A stretch of 64,000 nucleotides of DNA from an uncultured Desulfobacterales bacterium. Its GTDB lineage: Bacteria; Desulfobacterota; Desulfobacteria; Desulfobacterales; JAHEIW01. A program made the translations under genes and the position numbers. Of the stretch, positions 1 through 8,291 are shown in pieces (position 1 is the stretch's first letter; every line of letters begins with the position of its first letter). The notes beneath the pieces are model-generated. The model was not told the origin of the DNA, searched no databases, and was given only the letters and a program-made list of their open reading frames with translations. The DNA lies in the NCBI GenBank assembly GCA_947259495.1, contig CAMYLV010000027.1, positions 1 to 64,000 of the forward strand, written 5' to 3'.

Positions 1-98
1 CTGTGTCGAGTGCCCTTGAAATCGGCCCCCGTCACAGAACCCAGCACGTTCCCGTAGGTCAGGGTTGCGGGTTGGAAGTTGTGCTTCACAGGCTTCAT
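1..98 (-). CDS. Possible 5' end of a gene running off the window
   Basis: On the minus strand an ATG at 98 opens a frame that stays open to the window edge (about 32 codons, beginning MKPVKHNFQP). No clear ribosome-binding site precedes it and I recognise no family. It lies downstream of purE on the same strand. It could be a real gene start or a chance open frame; confidence is low because only 98 bases are visible. Confidence 0.25.
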   Translation of the reverse strand, partial: MKPVKHNFQPATLTYGNVLGSVTGADFKGTRH

Positions 99-114
99 GC
101 GTCAAGCATTTTTT

Positions 115-195
115 TTTGCTCAGCCTTCAGTTCTCGTCGCTCAGACCTTCTTTAACCCCGAACTTTTGAACGTTGAACCTTTGAACCTATTGACT
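115..195. repeat. Degenerate TTGAACC word repeat
   Basis: The gap after purE carries loosely tandem words of the form TTGAACC (near 150-188), preceded by the looser TCAG/CTCAG words. It is a short, one-sided member of the intergenic word-repeat class found throughout this window; the matching complementary arm is weak here. Confidence 0.5.
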
Positions 196-204
196 GAAAC
201 CTGT

Positions 205-738
205 CTAAATTGAATTCTCAAGCTTCTTGGCTTTTTGCTCAACTTTGGCGGCCATGTTCTGCTTAAAAGCCTCTAACTTTGCGGCCAGGCCGTCATCTGC
301 CAGGGCCAGAATCTGGACGGCTAAAATTCCGGCGTTTCTGGCGCCGGGTTTTCCGATCGCCATGGTGGCCACCGGAATACCGGGCGGCATTTGAACGGTG
401 GCCAGTAAAGCATCCATGCCCTGCAGGCAGGAAGAATCAATGGGAACCCCAATGATGGGAAGGCTGGTGTGCGCCGCCATGGCACCGGCCAGATGGGCCG
501 CATGCCCTGCCCCGGCAATAATAACTTTGATCCCGCGCTCACGGGCAGTGGCCGCCCAGGTTGCTGCCCGTTGCGGGCTGCGGTGCGCGGATGCAACGGT
601 CATTTCAATCGCCACGCCGAATTCTTGCAAGACATCCGATGCCGCTTTCATCACTTCCAGATCAGAATCACTTCCCATGACAATGCCGACTTGCGGTAAT
701 TGTCCGGATCCACCGTCTTTCTTCGTTTCTGCGCTCAA
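205..738 (-). CDS. purE: N5-carboxyaminoimidazole ribonucleotide mutase PurE
   Basis: Cytosolic enzyme of purine synthesis that converts N5-CAIR to CAIR. The 177-residue length fits class I PurE. Visible motifs are the phosphate-binding MGSDSD near residue 21, the SAHRSP segment with the catalytic His near residue 50, and the AGAGHAAHLAG loop near residue 75. The frame starts with TTG at 738-736, a few bases after a GGAGG (743-747), so an unusual TTG start is likely; the next in-frame ATG would begin exactly at MGSDSD and lose the leader. The C-terminal tail is Lys-rich. A purD-like gene lies 3 kb away on the other strand, but no full pur operon is present. Confidence 0.93.
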   Translation of the reverse strand: MSAETKKDGGSGQLPQVGIVMGSDSDLEVMKAASDVLQEFGVAIEMTVASAHRSPQRAATWAATARERGIKVIIAGAGHAAHLAGAMAAHTSLPIIGVPIDSSCLQGMDALLATVQMPPGIPVATMAIGKPGARNAGILAVQILALADDGLAAKLEAFKQNMAAKVEQKAKKLENSI

Positions 739-782
739 TGTTCCTCCTTCTTGTATTGCAAAATGAGCTAAATTAAATAATT

Positions 783-934
783 CAGTTATGCAGAAAGTCC
801 AAGTTCGTCTCTTTCAACCACTAAGGGCACGAAGGACCCGAAGAATGGGTGTCAATTTATTCATCTTGCATTTGTGATCTTCGTGGTGAGATCACTATCG
901 GACGTAAACGACCGGAACTTTCCAGATAACCACT
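783..934. mobile_element. MITE-like element, copy 1
   Basis: About 152 bp that recurs in inverted orientation at 19472-19632. The ends are imperfect inverted repeats (left cagttatgcagaaag, right ctttccagataaccac). The flanks TTAAATAATT (773-782) and TTAAATATTA (935-944) agree at 8 of 10 positions, as expected of an aged target duplication. The interior is a foldback of CACGAAGG-type words against CTTCGTG-type words. There is no coding capacity, so any transposition would need help in trans. Confidence 0.65.
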
Positions 935-964
935 TTAAATATTAATTGAAAACTTGTAGAAACT

Positions 965-1714
965 TTAAGCAATTAAACCTGCCATTTTTTCCAGCAATGC
1001 CATTTTTTTTTGATCCAGTTCCTCTCTGCCGATCTGTGCACCTTTGATGCCGCCGTTTAAGGCAATTTCCGACAGGTAGCATTTATCGTTTTCCAAAACC
1101 ATCAGATCAAGGTGGGCAAAGGGGAATTTGCCCCGCTGCATTACCACCCGGCAAAACGCTTCCTGATGCGCATCCAGATCATAGACAGAACTTGTTCCGC
1201 CCAGGGTAATGTTTACCCTGAAGTTGTGCGGATTTTGGCGGGTGTACGCTTCAACATAGTCTCCCACGATGATGCAGCGAACATCAGCAAATTGCTCCTG
1301 AAAGGGTTGCAGCACAAACGGATAGGCAGATTCATCCAGCGCCATAAAACTGTACAGGGTTTCCATGGTTTCCCAGCGGCGGATGCCATGACCGCAGTGC
1401 ATGCCGTCCTGCTTGGTCACCACAGGCCCGATGCCGTGCTGATGATAGGCATTAAGGGCCTCAATTAAATCGCTGCGCCGCGAAATCTCCCGCGTGTGAG
1501 GCAGCATCCAATCTTTTAAAGCAAAGGCCTGGGCGACCTTTGAACTGTTCAGGACCTGCGCGAGCGCCGAAGGCAGGCAGTGGATATCGCGCTCAAGCAT
1601 ATCGATAAGCATCGTTTGCTTCAGATACTTCAACGACAGGTTGCCGATAAAAACATCCCCGCCGGACAGTTCATGGTACAGGGCCTTCAGTTCCCGGTTA
1701 CTTTTAACAATCAT
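965..1714 (-). CDS. RimK-like ATP-grasp protein of unknown substrate
   Basis: A 249-residue protein with an ATP-grasp layout: a divergent N-terminal part (1-85), a Gly-rich loop at GMHCGHGI (near 104-111), and the C-terminal metal/ATP site ending in EIALNGGIKGA (near 217-227). This resembles the RimK/glutathione-synthetase branch, which joins a carboxyl group to an amine or thiol with ATP. The ATG at 1714 follows AGGTGA, and that ribosome-binding site is formed by the last codons of ddl upstream, so the two are probably translationally coupled. The substrate cannot be read from sequence; linkage to ddl hints at an amino-acid or peptidoglycan-precursor ligase, which is inference. Confidence 0.7.
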   Translation of the reverse strand: MIVKSNRELKALYHELSGGDVFIGNLSLKYLKQTMLIDMLERDIHCLPSALAQVLNSSKVAQAFALKDWMLPHTREISRRSDLIEALNAYHQHGIGPVVTKQDGMHCGHGIRRWETMETLYSFMALDESAYPFVLQPFQEQFADVRCIIVGDYVEAYTRQNPHNFRVNITLGGTSSVYDLDAHQEAFCRVVMQRGKFPFAHLDLMVLENDKCYLSEIALNGGIKGAQIGREELDQKKMALLEKMAGLIA

Positions 1715-1718
1715 ACGC

Positions 1719-2663
1719 TCACCTGTTGCTTTGATGATCTTCTATGCAAAGCGCGATGAGTTTATCAAGAAGGCGGCTAAAACTGAATCCAGCAACCTGG
1801 GCAGCTTGAGGCAGCAGGCTGGTCGCGGTCATTCCGGGAATGGTGTTGGTTTCCAGAACGAAGATTTGGTCCGCTTTTAAAATCATATCCGTGCGGCTGT
1901 AACCTCTGCAAAAAAGGGCACTGTGCGCGGTTTTGGCATAAGCCTGTGCCGTTAAGGTCATTTGATCATCAATGCGCGCCGGGCATATTTCCTGGGTGAC
2001 GCCGGCCGTATATTTTGCTTCGTAATCAAAAAACTCGTGCTGATCATCGGGAATGATCTCAATCAGCGGCAGGGCCAGCAGTTCCCTGTTGCCGATCACC
2101 CCGCCGGTCAGCTCGATGCCCTCGATGTAACCCTCGAGCAAAACGGTCGCATCATGAGCAAATGCTTTTTCCACCGCCTTTGTGATAGCGTCCACCGATT
2201 TTACAATGGTCATGCCGACGCTGGAACCCGCCTCGTTGGGTTTGACAACCAGCGGCAGGCCAAGCTGTTTTTCCCAGGCCGCCGGGTCCAACGGATCCCC
2301 TTTTTGCAGGGCGATATAGGGCGGGACCGGCAGGCCGGCTTTTTCATACAGATATTTGGCAGCCAGCTTGTTCATGGCAAGAGAGCTGCCGAGAACACCC
2401 GAGCCCTGGTAGGGGATGCCCAACAGCTCAAGAAGGCCCTGAACCGTTCCATCTTCGCCGTAAGGGCCATGCAGAATAATGAGGGCCGCATCAATGCCGG
2501 GCGCATCCTCAACCAGACGCGCCAAATCGGTTTTGGGGTCATAGCGGGCGATATTGTATTTTTCCTTGTCCAGGGCCGCATAAACCTGATCACCGCTGTT
2601 CAGAGACACTTCGCGTTCCGAGGACACCCCGCCGGAAAGTAGCGCTATGTTCAGTTTTCCCAT
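1719..2663 (-). CDS. ddl: D-alanine--D-alanine ligase
   Basis: Cytosolic ATP-grasp ligase that makes D-Ala-D-Ala for peptidoglycan. The start at 2663 gives 314 residues, the normal family length, and begins MGKLNIALLSGG with AAAGG about 10 bases upstream; the frame runs on in front of this but only through repeat DNA. Visible features are SSEREVSLNSG (residues 14-24), HGPYGEDG, the ATP-site GSSVGM loop, and the C-terminal EINTIPGMT equivalent, here ETNTIPGMTATS. The following ATP-grasp gene starts within a few bases of the stop, implying one transcript. Confidence 0.93.
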   Translation of the reverse strand: MGKLNIALLSGGVSSEREVSLNSGDQVYAALDKEKYNIARYDPKTDLARLVEDAPGIDAALIILHGPYGEDGTVQGLLELLGIPYQGSGVLGSSLAMNKLAAKYLYEKAGLPVPPYIALQKGDPLDPAAWEKQLGLPLVVKPNEAGSSVGMTIVKSVDAITKAVEKAFAHDATVLLEGYIEGIELTGGVIGNRELLALPLIEIIPDDQHEFFDYEAKYTAGVTQEICPARIDDQMTLTAQAYAKTAHSALFCRGYSRTDMILKADQIFVLETNTIPGMTATSLLPQAAQVAGFSFSRLLDKLIALCIEDHQSNR

Positions 2664-2964
2664 GGCATAGACCTTTTCATAGAAGGTTCCGGGTTCAGCA
2701 TTCAAAGGTTCAGGGTTGCGGCCACTAACTGCTGGCGGCATATTTATGTAGCGGTACAGGTGTGCTGCACAGCAGGTGCAGGTGCCAACCATCTGTGCAC
2801 TAAAACCCAGCCGGAAGACAACCGAGGACGAGTACGATAATGAGTGTGCATTTCGTTTTCGTCGTCGTCCTTGTGCTCGTACTCGAAAACTCAAATTACC
2901 AGACACCCGCAGCGCGAAACGCGCAACTCGGAACACAAACCTTTGAACCCTGAACCTAAAAAAA
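2664..2964. repeat. Composite foldback word repeat
   Basis: The 300-base gap before ddl. Outer arm words are GGTTCCGGGTTCAGC and CAAAGGTTCAGGGTT at 2684-2716, answered by TTTGAACCCTGAACC at 2942-2956. Nested inside is a second foldback with different words (gaggacgagtacgataatgag near 2824-2844 against tcgtcgtcgtccttgtgctcg and actcg near 2860-2888). Neither arm is an exact tandem, so pairing is word-wise. A ddl transcript starting upstream of this would carry a long structured leader. Confidence 0.6.
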
Positions 2965-3363
2965 TTATTTGCTCTTTTCGGTCTTGGTAACGGATGATTC
3001 GAGCTTTTCAATCAATTTGTCTGAATACTTCTGGGGTTCTTCAAATTCGATGGCGGTGCTCCGCAAGGTATTTAGCTTCATGATCAGAAAATTGAGCTTT
3101 TTCATAGCCCGGTATTTTTCAGTGGTTTCGCTCATTGCGCTGAGAAGTTCTTCAGCTTGCCTAATCTCCTTTTTTATTTCGATCTCGGGAGGGAGACAGT
3201 CGGCATTTTTTAAAATCTTATAGGCCAGACGCAATTCTTCAGCCACTGTTTGATCATTCAAAAGGTCTAAGGGCTCCCCGTTACCTTCAAGATTATCAAA
3301 TTCACCTTTTTTTTGTGCTCTGCGAATACGTTCTTCAACAATTTTGGTAAAACCGGGAATCAT
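2965..3363 (-). CDS. DUF1992 (DnaJ-homologue C28-type) protein
   Basis: A 132-residue soluble protein matching the DUF1992 family, seen in bacteria and as a module of the eukaryotic DNAJC28. The hallmark is the N-terminal stretch VEERIRRAQKKGEFDNLEG followed by G-x-PL near residues 30-33. The rest is predicted mostly helical and charged (KILKNADCLPPEIE near 48-61), with no J domain. The molecular role is unknown. It is upstream of ddl on the same strand but separated by the composite repeat, so co-transcription is uncertain. Confidence 0.8.
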   Translation of the reverse strand: MIPGFTKIVEERIRRAQKKGEFDNLEGNGEPLDLLNDQTVAEELRLAYKILKNADCLPPEIEIKKEIRQAEELLSAMSETTEKYRAMKKLNFLIMKLNTLRSTAIEFEEPQKYSDKLIEKLESSVTKTEKSK

Positions 3364-3831
3364 AAGTTGCTCCAGTGCTCGTGTAAAAAACGCAAAATCG
3401 ATCCTTTTGCGATAGTGGTTTGTGTTCAGTTTTTGGTGTTGGGTGTTTGATGCATTCGCCTTTTGGCGAATTTATCAGTTTTATATCATTTTTGCGTATT
3501 TTATCCAATAAAATTTATGGCGCCATTCCATTGCTTCCAGCTACTGGCAGCTGGCTTTTGGAAAGGCTGGGATGATAGGATGCTCGAAAGCTGGGAAGCC
3601 TGAAATTCTGCAATCTCGAAGGTTCTAACACTTCTGTGCTTTCCAGCCTTATAGCCTCCCGGCCTCAGAGCAAAGCTCTAACCCTTGAACCCTGAACCCC
3701 TGAGCCCTTGAACCTTGAAAATCCGTTTGACCCCGGCGCCTGCAATTTGATAATGAAAGGGCAATGTTGGATTCACCTGTCAAAATAGCCAATAATATCA
3801 TGTATATCATCCCCCCTGAAAGGAACCGTGC
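3364..3831. repeat. Intergenic region with foldback words and small palindrome
   Basis: This 468-base gap lies between divergent genes. At 3454-3471 is a short palindrome attcgccttttggcgaat. From about 3540 to 3720 come GGCTGG/GGAAAGGCTGGGATG-type words answered by CTTTCCAGCCTTATAGCC, then a run of TTGAACC-type words (3675-3720). The last 60 bases, AT-rich with GAAAGGAA just before the ATG at 3832, should hold the promoter and ribosome-binding site of the purD-like gene, but I see no convincing -35/-10 pair. Confidence 0.5.
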
Positions 3832-5337
3832 ATGAAAAAAATAGCCTTTGCCGGAACCGACGGCCGCTCTCTGTTGAGCGCACTTGTCGTGTCAACTGCC
3901 ACCAGCGATATTTATGAAGACACATTTCAAGGTGTTATTGTTCGGGGCACCCCGTCGATGCCAAAATTTGCCGAAGCCATGAACTGGCCGATTGCGTTCA
4001 TTCCAACAGAGGGAAATTCTTACGACGAATATGCAGTGGCAATCATCAATGCCCTCAAAACCGGCGCTATCGATTATGTCGTCCCGATGCCCGAGGCGCT
4101 TTTATTTGACGGCCTGGTGGATGAGGTCGAAGCGGCCGGTTTTGGCGACCGCATTGTCGGCCTCAAAAAAGATGCTGCGTTTATCGAGGGGGACAAAATC
4201 AAATGCAAAGAGCTGTGCCGGGAAGCCGGCATTCCGGTGGCGGCATCATGGGCGGCGGTGGATGCAAGAGATTACACCACCGTCCTGCATACCTGCCTGG
4301 ACGATATTCAACAATTTGGCGGGGCGGTTTTAAAATACCCGTTTAGTGCCGGTGGAAAAGGCGCGCGGATCATTCTGAATTCCTGGGAAATCAGAGAAGT
4401 CTACGATACCTTAATGAAGGATTATAAGCCCGATTATAAAAAAATGTACGGCAAAAAAGGACGCTGGCCCCTGCTAATCGAAAGCCTGATGTCCGGGGTT
4501 GAGATCAGCTTTACGATCCTGGTGGACAAAAACGGCAACTTCCAGATACTGCCCACCGCTATGGATTACCCGGAACGATTTGAAGGGCCGGCCAGCAAAA
4601 CGAACCCGATCACCGGCGGGATGGGCGCCATCTCACCCCATCCGATGGAGACACCCGAACTGATTACAATGGCAGGAGATCTGATTGCCCAACCCCTTGT
4701 TGAAATAATGAGGGCCAAAGGATACCTGCGCCCGAGCATTCTGTACCCGGGGTGTTTCGTGTCGCTGAATAACAACAAGCAACCCACGCATATCCGGGTC
4801 TCTGAAATAAATATTCGGCCCGGCGAACCCGAAGCCCAGCCGGTTGCCCGCCGGCTGAGGAATTTAGGGGTACTCATAGAGGCCATGTTCACGGGCAAAC
4901 TTGATCGGGTAAAACCGGAGGTCAGGGACGACCAGTTGGCGATCTGCGCCGGGCTGGTGACCGGTCCCGGGGGGCCTGACGGTCAGAAAGGGTATCCGTG
5001 GTCCTGTACCAAAGGTGAGCCGGTTGAGATCGATTTTAACTATATTCGCAAGAAAGGCATCCAGATAATCCCGTCAGCGATGACGTGCGGTGCGGAAGAC
5101 AACCAATTCAAATCAGACGGCACCCGGGTGGCCTGGATGAATGCGAATGTCAGAATCAAACCCGATGAACATCGGGGCGAGGTTGCAGAACGTTTTCGAA
5201 ACAAACTGCTGGCTGCCTTTGACAATGGTAAAATCCGGGTCATCCCCCGGGAAGACCCTCAGGGCAATCGATTGGATTTAAGAAGAGATATCGGGATTCA
5301 CTACCGGGTGGCTGAAAACATATTCCCGGAAAAATAA
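3832..5337 (+). CDS. purD: PurD-like phosphoribosylamine--glycine ligase, divergent
   Basis: An ATP-grasp enzyme of 501 residues, longer than the usual 420-430 of PurD, which makes glycinamide ribonucleotide in step 2 of purine synthesis. PurD-like marks are the KYPFSAGGKGARI ATP loop (near 169-181), GVEISFTILVD (near 223-233), TGGMGAISPHP (near 261-271, matching the family NTGGMGAYSP), and EINIRPGEPEAQPV (near 328-341). The N-terminus IAFAGTDGRSLL suits a Rossmann-like domain but lacks the standard PurD opening. The extra length is in the C-terminal 100 residues. It may be the true PurD of this organism or a paralogous ligase; purE nearby favours purines. Good GAAAGGAA site before the ATG. 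Confidence 0.65.
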   Translation: MKKIAFAGTDGRSLLSALVVSTATSDIYEDTFQGVIVRGTPSMPKFAEAMNWPIAFIPTEGNSYDEYAVAIINALKTGAIDYVVPMPEALLFDGLVDEVEAAGFGDRIVGLKKDAAFIEGDKIKCKELCREAGIPVAASWAAVDARDYTTVLHTCLDDIQQFGGAVLKYPFSAGGKGARIILNSWEIREVYDTLMKDYKPDYKKMYGKKGRWPLLIESLMSGVEISFTILVDKNGNFQILPTAMDYPERFEGPASKTNPITGGMGAISPHPMETPELITMAGDLIAQPLVEIMRAKGYLRPSILYPGCFVSLNNNKQPTHIRVSEINIRPGEPEAQPVARRLRNLGVLIEAMFTGKLDRVKPEVRDDQLAICAGLVTGPGGPDGQKGYPWSCTKGEPVEIDFNYIRKKGIQIIPSAMTCGAEDNQFKSDGTRVAWMNANVRIKPDEHRGEVAERFRNKLLAAFDNGKIRVIPREDPQGNRLDLRRDIGIHYRVAENIFPEK

Positions 5338-5371
5338 AAACCCTTCAGGATTTCATCTATCCTTGAAGGGC
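5336..5371 (-). terminator. Rho-independent terminator of tRNA-Met
   Basis: On the minus strand the hairpin CCCTTCAAGGAT / ATCCTGAAGGG (one bulge, 7-base loop) is followed by TTTTTATTTTT. It lies 16 bases past the tRNA-Met CCA. It also overlaps the stop region of the purD-like gene and could act on both strands. Confidence 0.85.
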
Positions 5372-5387
5372 ATTTCAAGCCATAAAT

Positions 5388-5464
5388 TGGTGGCGATGCA
5401 GGGACTTGAACCCCGGACACTGCGGATATGAGCCGCATGCTCTGACCACCTGAGCTACATCGCC
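5388..5464 (-). tRNA. tRNA-Met (CAT), elongator type
   Basis: A 77-base tRNA on the minus strand. The acceptor stem is GGCGATG/CATCGCC, discriminator A, and CCA is encoded. The D arm is AGCTCAG-GTGGTC-AGAGC, the anticodon stem GCGG/CCGC encloses CTCATAT with anticodon CAT, and the T arm is GTTCAAGTC with a GGGGT-type stem. The paired first base and the D loop resemble elongator tRNA-Met rather than initiator; a lysidine-modified tRNA-Ile2 cannot be excluded from sequence alone. Confidence 0.95.
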
Positions 5465-5554
5465 ACATACTAACCGCTAACGGTCCAATGCACCGGATTT
5501 CCGGCGGACCATTCTCTTAACAACTCATCGGTGGCAAGTCAAGCTAAAAGGTGC

Positions 5555-7837
5555 TCAGGATGAGGATCCGGCCACCTCCACAGTATATTCATCCAGATTG
5601 GCCGGCAGTTGATTGAATACAACAAAAAATGGAATCGTCTTGCCAGTCTTGACTTTTATATTCGAGCGGTTATCGCCAAATCGATTCTGAAGCCGCTTGC
5701 TGATGGCCGGCATATCCATCCGTATCAGATCGGCGTCGTTCAGCAAATTGCCGCAATAGACGGTGGCCGTGTTGGCCAGGTTTTTGCCTTTGCGAAAGAT
5801 CTTTGCGGTAACTTTGATATTACTTCGGGGATGATCATACTCGTTGCGGACTTGCCCGGTAATCACCAGAATCTTGCCCGCTTTGTTATTGTCAACAAAC
5901 TTATACGAGATGGTTCGACTCATCGGGGTAATTTTCAGGTTGCCGGCAACGTCCTGGGCTTTGGGTGCCATCAAACCGCTAAGATAGGGTATCTTGACAT
6001 CGCTGATATACGGAATATGGATATCACTGACGAAGGGAATTTTAATGCCCAGGTTATTGGTCACAATAATGCCAATGACGGACAGGAGCAAGATCAGCAC
6101 GGCTGCCATTAACGGCTTGCGAGCGCCTCGCTTTTTAACCGGAACCCCCACAGCGGCATCCATACCCTCCAATGCATCAGTTTGTTCATATATATCATGG
6201 GTTTCGGAAAAGTCGTCAGTGACAAAGTCTTCGCTTGTGGCACCCTGGTCGCTGCCGGCTGACATATCCTCCTCAATCTGGGTGGCGGCTGCCTGGGTTG
6301 CGCCAAATTGCATCGTTTCCTCATCGGATTCCAACAGATTGAAATCGAGATCTTCTTCGCCGGATGCTGTATTTTCCAGCGGCGTCTCGGCCTCCTGCAG
6401 GCCAGCGTCCAGATCCAGATTCAGCTCAAGCTCCGACGCCTCGGATTGGGTCGCCTCATCCATCACCGCTTCCAAGTCGAGCTCGACAACCTCTTCCGAT
6501 CCTTGTGCAACTGAAGCCGTATCTTCATTGCCCTCAAGCATTTGTTCGATATCTAAAAATTCGATATCATCAGAATCCGCCGGTTCGGTCGCGCCGGCTG
6601 TCTCGGGCTCCACGTCCAGATCCAGTTCCAGTTCATTTGCAGCTTCAACTGCCGGTTTCTCATCGGATTCAAGCATTTTTTCAAGGTCGGACATATCCAG
6701 TTCATCGGAAGTCTGCACGGATTCAGCAGGGGCGGCATCTCCCGCTCCTTCATCAACTTCAAACTCAAGCTCCAGATCGTCAGCCGATGCTGCCTCCGGC
6801 GTTTCGTCTGCTTCGATGATTCCCTCTAAATCCGAAAAATCCAATTCGTCGGCGGCATCGTGGTTTTCCTCAGCGGCTGCCACGGGTGCCTCCTCGGTCG
6901 GTTCCGCATCTAAATCAAGATCCAGGTCCAGATTATCCAATGCTTCAGCGTCCTGAATTTCCTCCGCAGGTTCTTCTCCGGAATCGATGATACCTTCTAA
7001 ATCCGATAGATCCAGTTCATCGCTATCTTCCGCGCCGGCATCCAAATCGGTGGCAACCGATGCTGTTTCCGGTTCCGTTTCCAAATCGAGATCCAGGTCA
7101 ACATCTTCTGCGGCATCGGAAGCGACGTCTTCCAGCGGTGTGTCTGTATCGGCCCCAACCAGATCTTCAAGATCCGCCATATCAAGCGCTTCACTTCCAT
7201 CTTCGGCAGCAAGCGCTTCGGTTGCGGCGGGTTCTATTTCATCTGACTCAAGATCCATGTCCAGATCCCCACCGGCTTCCGGCGCAAAATCCGATGTTAT
7301 ACCCTCCAACTCCATTTCATCATCGGCTCCAACCAGGTCCTCAAGATCCGCCAGATCCAGCTCATCACCGCCGTCTTCAGCGCCAAGCGCTGAGACATCA
7401 TCAGCTGCCACATCCGTATCCACGTCTGGTTCCGCCGCGAGCGAATCGGCTTCTATGGCCTCATCTAAATCATCCATATCCATATCCAGTTCCGGCAGGT
7501 CGTCATCTGCCTCAAGATGGCCCGACTCAGGTTCTTCCATTTCGGCAAGGCTTTCTTCGTCCGAATCCAAACCCAGAACTTCGGAATCTTCCCCGTCGGA
7601 GGAATCCAGAACCAGATCGTCGTCGTCAAAATCCATCATCTCTTCAAGATCAGGCAATTCATCATCCATCTCAAGGGCCAGATCTTCAGTCTCTTGATCC
7701 AATTCAGATTCTGCGGTTTCCGGATAAACGACAAATACACTGCTGCATTTCGAGCATCGCACTTTTGAGCCGGTATCCTTCAACAGGCTATCGTCAACGT
7801 TGAAACTCGAATCACATTCATTACAATTAACAATCAT
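5555..7837 (-). CDS. Zinc-ribbon protein with acidic repeats and DUF3426 tail
   Basis: A roughly 760-residue protein built from three parts. The N-terminus is an MJ0042-type zinc ribbon (CNECDSSF then CSKCSSVF, residues 5-35). The middle, about 40-560, is extremely rich in Asp and Glu and holds seven copies of a motif of the form D-E-L-D-hydrophobic-x-D-L-E-x-hydrophobic (for example SDELDLSDLEGII). Then comes a short linker, one transmembrane segment (PLMAAVLILLLSVIGIIVTN, near 590-610) and a DUF3426 beta domain. Similar ribbon-plus-DUF3426 proteins are common in proteobacteria with unknown role. I take the second Met (7837), which is followed by the family-typical MIVNCNEC; the first is at 7849. 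Topology: acidic part cytosolic, tail outside. Confidence 0.8.
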   Translation of the reverse strand: MIVNCNECDSSFNVDDSLLKDTGSKVRCSKCSSVFVVYPETAESELDQETEDLALEMDDELPDLEEMMDFDDDDLVLDSSDGEDSEVLGLDSDEESLAEMEEPESGHLEADDDLPELDMDMDDLDEAIEADSLAAEPDVDTDVAADDVSALGAEDGGDELDLADLEDLVGADDEMELEGITSDFAPEAGGDLDMDLESDEIEPAATEALAAEDGSEALDMADLEDLVGADTDTPLEDVASDAAEDVDLDLDLETEPETASVATDLDAGAEDSDELDLSDLEGIIDSGEEPAEEIQDAEALDNLDLDLDLDAEPTEEAPVAAAEENHDAADELDFSDLEGIIEADETPEAASADDLELEFEVDEGAGDAAPAESVQTSDELDMSDLEKMLESDEKPAVEAANELELDLDVEPETAGATEPADSDDIEFLDIEQMLEGNEDTASVAQGSEEVVELDLEAVMDEATQSEASELELNLDLDAGLQEAETPLENTASGEEDLDFNLLESDEETMQFGATQAAATQIEEDMSAGSDQGATSEDFVTDDFSETHDIYEQTDALEGMDAAVGVPVKKRGARKPLMAAVLILLLSVIGIIVTNNLGIKIPFVSDIHIPYISDVKIPYLSGLMAPKAQDVAGNLKITPMSRTISYKFVDNNKAGKILVITGQVRNEYDHPRSNIKVTAKIFRKGKNLANTATVYCGNLLNDADLIRMDMPAISKRLQNRFGDNRSNIKVKTGKTIPFFVVFNQLPANLDEYTVEVAGSSS

Positions 7838-7917
7838 TTCATACCCCATTAATTAAGTTTGTTATTTTGAACACCCCGGGCAGGTTGTGACATTCTTCGG
7901 CCCGTCCATCTTTTCTT

Positions 7918-8183
7918 TTATATTTTTATCGATCTCAAAGTCTTTTTAAGCTGGATCTTTCCGGATATGGAGCAGCTGGAGCCGTAACTTGCAGCACGCA
8001 GACAATCGATCTTGACCGGAATGCTAAACTGCCGGGCAAGATCGAAATAAAAAAAAATTCGCCTTTCAGAGAACCGCTAAGAAACCGCAGGCAGCCCTGA
8101 TAATCGGATGAAATTTTTTCCACCGCTGCCACTTTAGATTTTTCGATTTCATCCCTGGTCAGGACCGGAATCAGGTCAGACAT
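7918..8183 (-). pseudogene. hpt: Decayed hypoxanthine phosphoribosyltransferase fragment
   Basis: The frame starting at 8183 begins MSDLIPVLTRDEIEKSKVAA and continues to SGSLKGEFFF, matching the first third of HPRT (family pattern LIPVLxxEEI then GxLKGAxxF). At a run of nine T on the coding strand (8049-8057) the frame breaks. One extra base restores DLARQFSIPVKIDCLRAA and then SYGSSCSISGKIQL, again HPRT-like. The reading then stops near 7918, before the PRPP-binding loop, so over half the enzyme is missing. Loss of frame could be a sequencing error in the homopolymer, but the truncation cannot. It lies upstream of the zinc-ribbon gene on the same strand. Confidence 0.8.
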
Positions 8184-8291
8184 AATTTCAAGAAAGAACC
8201 CCGCGCACGTGCCTAGCAAATGTGGTGAAATAAATTAATCTGTATACTAAAATTATCGTGAAAACGCAAATTTGTCAATTATTTTTATTCC

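Noticed and set aside
2664..3011. N-terminal extension of Ddl
   Set aside because: The extra 116 residues are Arg/Phe-rich translations of foldback DNA and overlap the DUF1992 gene end; a normal Ddl start with ribosome-binding site is at 2663.
5994..7697. Long Ser-rich plus-strand frames (up to 320 residues) across the zinc-ribbon gene
   Set aside because: They are antisense shadows of the Asp/Glu-rich repeat tract, giving runs of Ser/Arg; no ribosome-binding sites and no family match.
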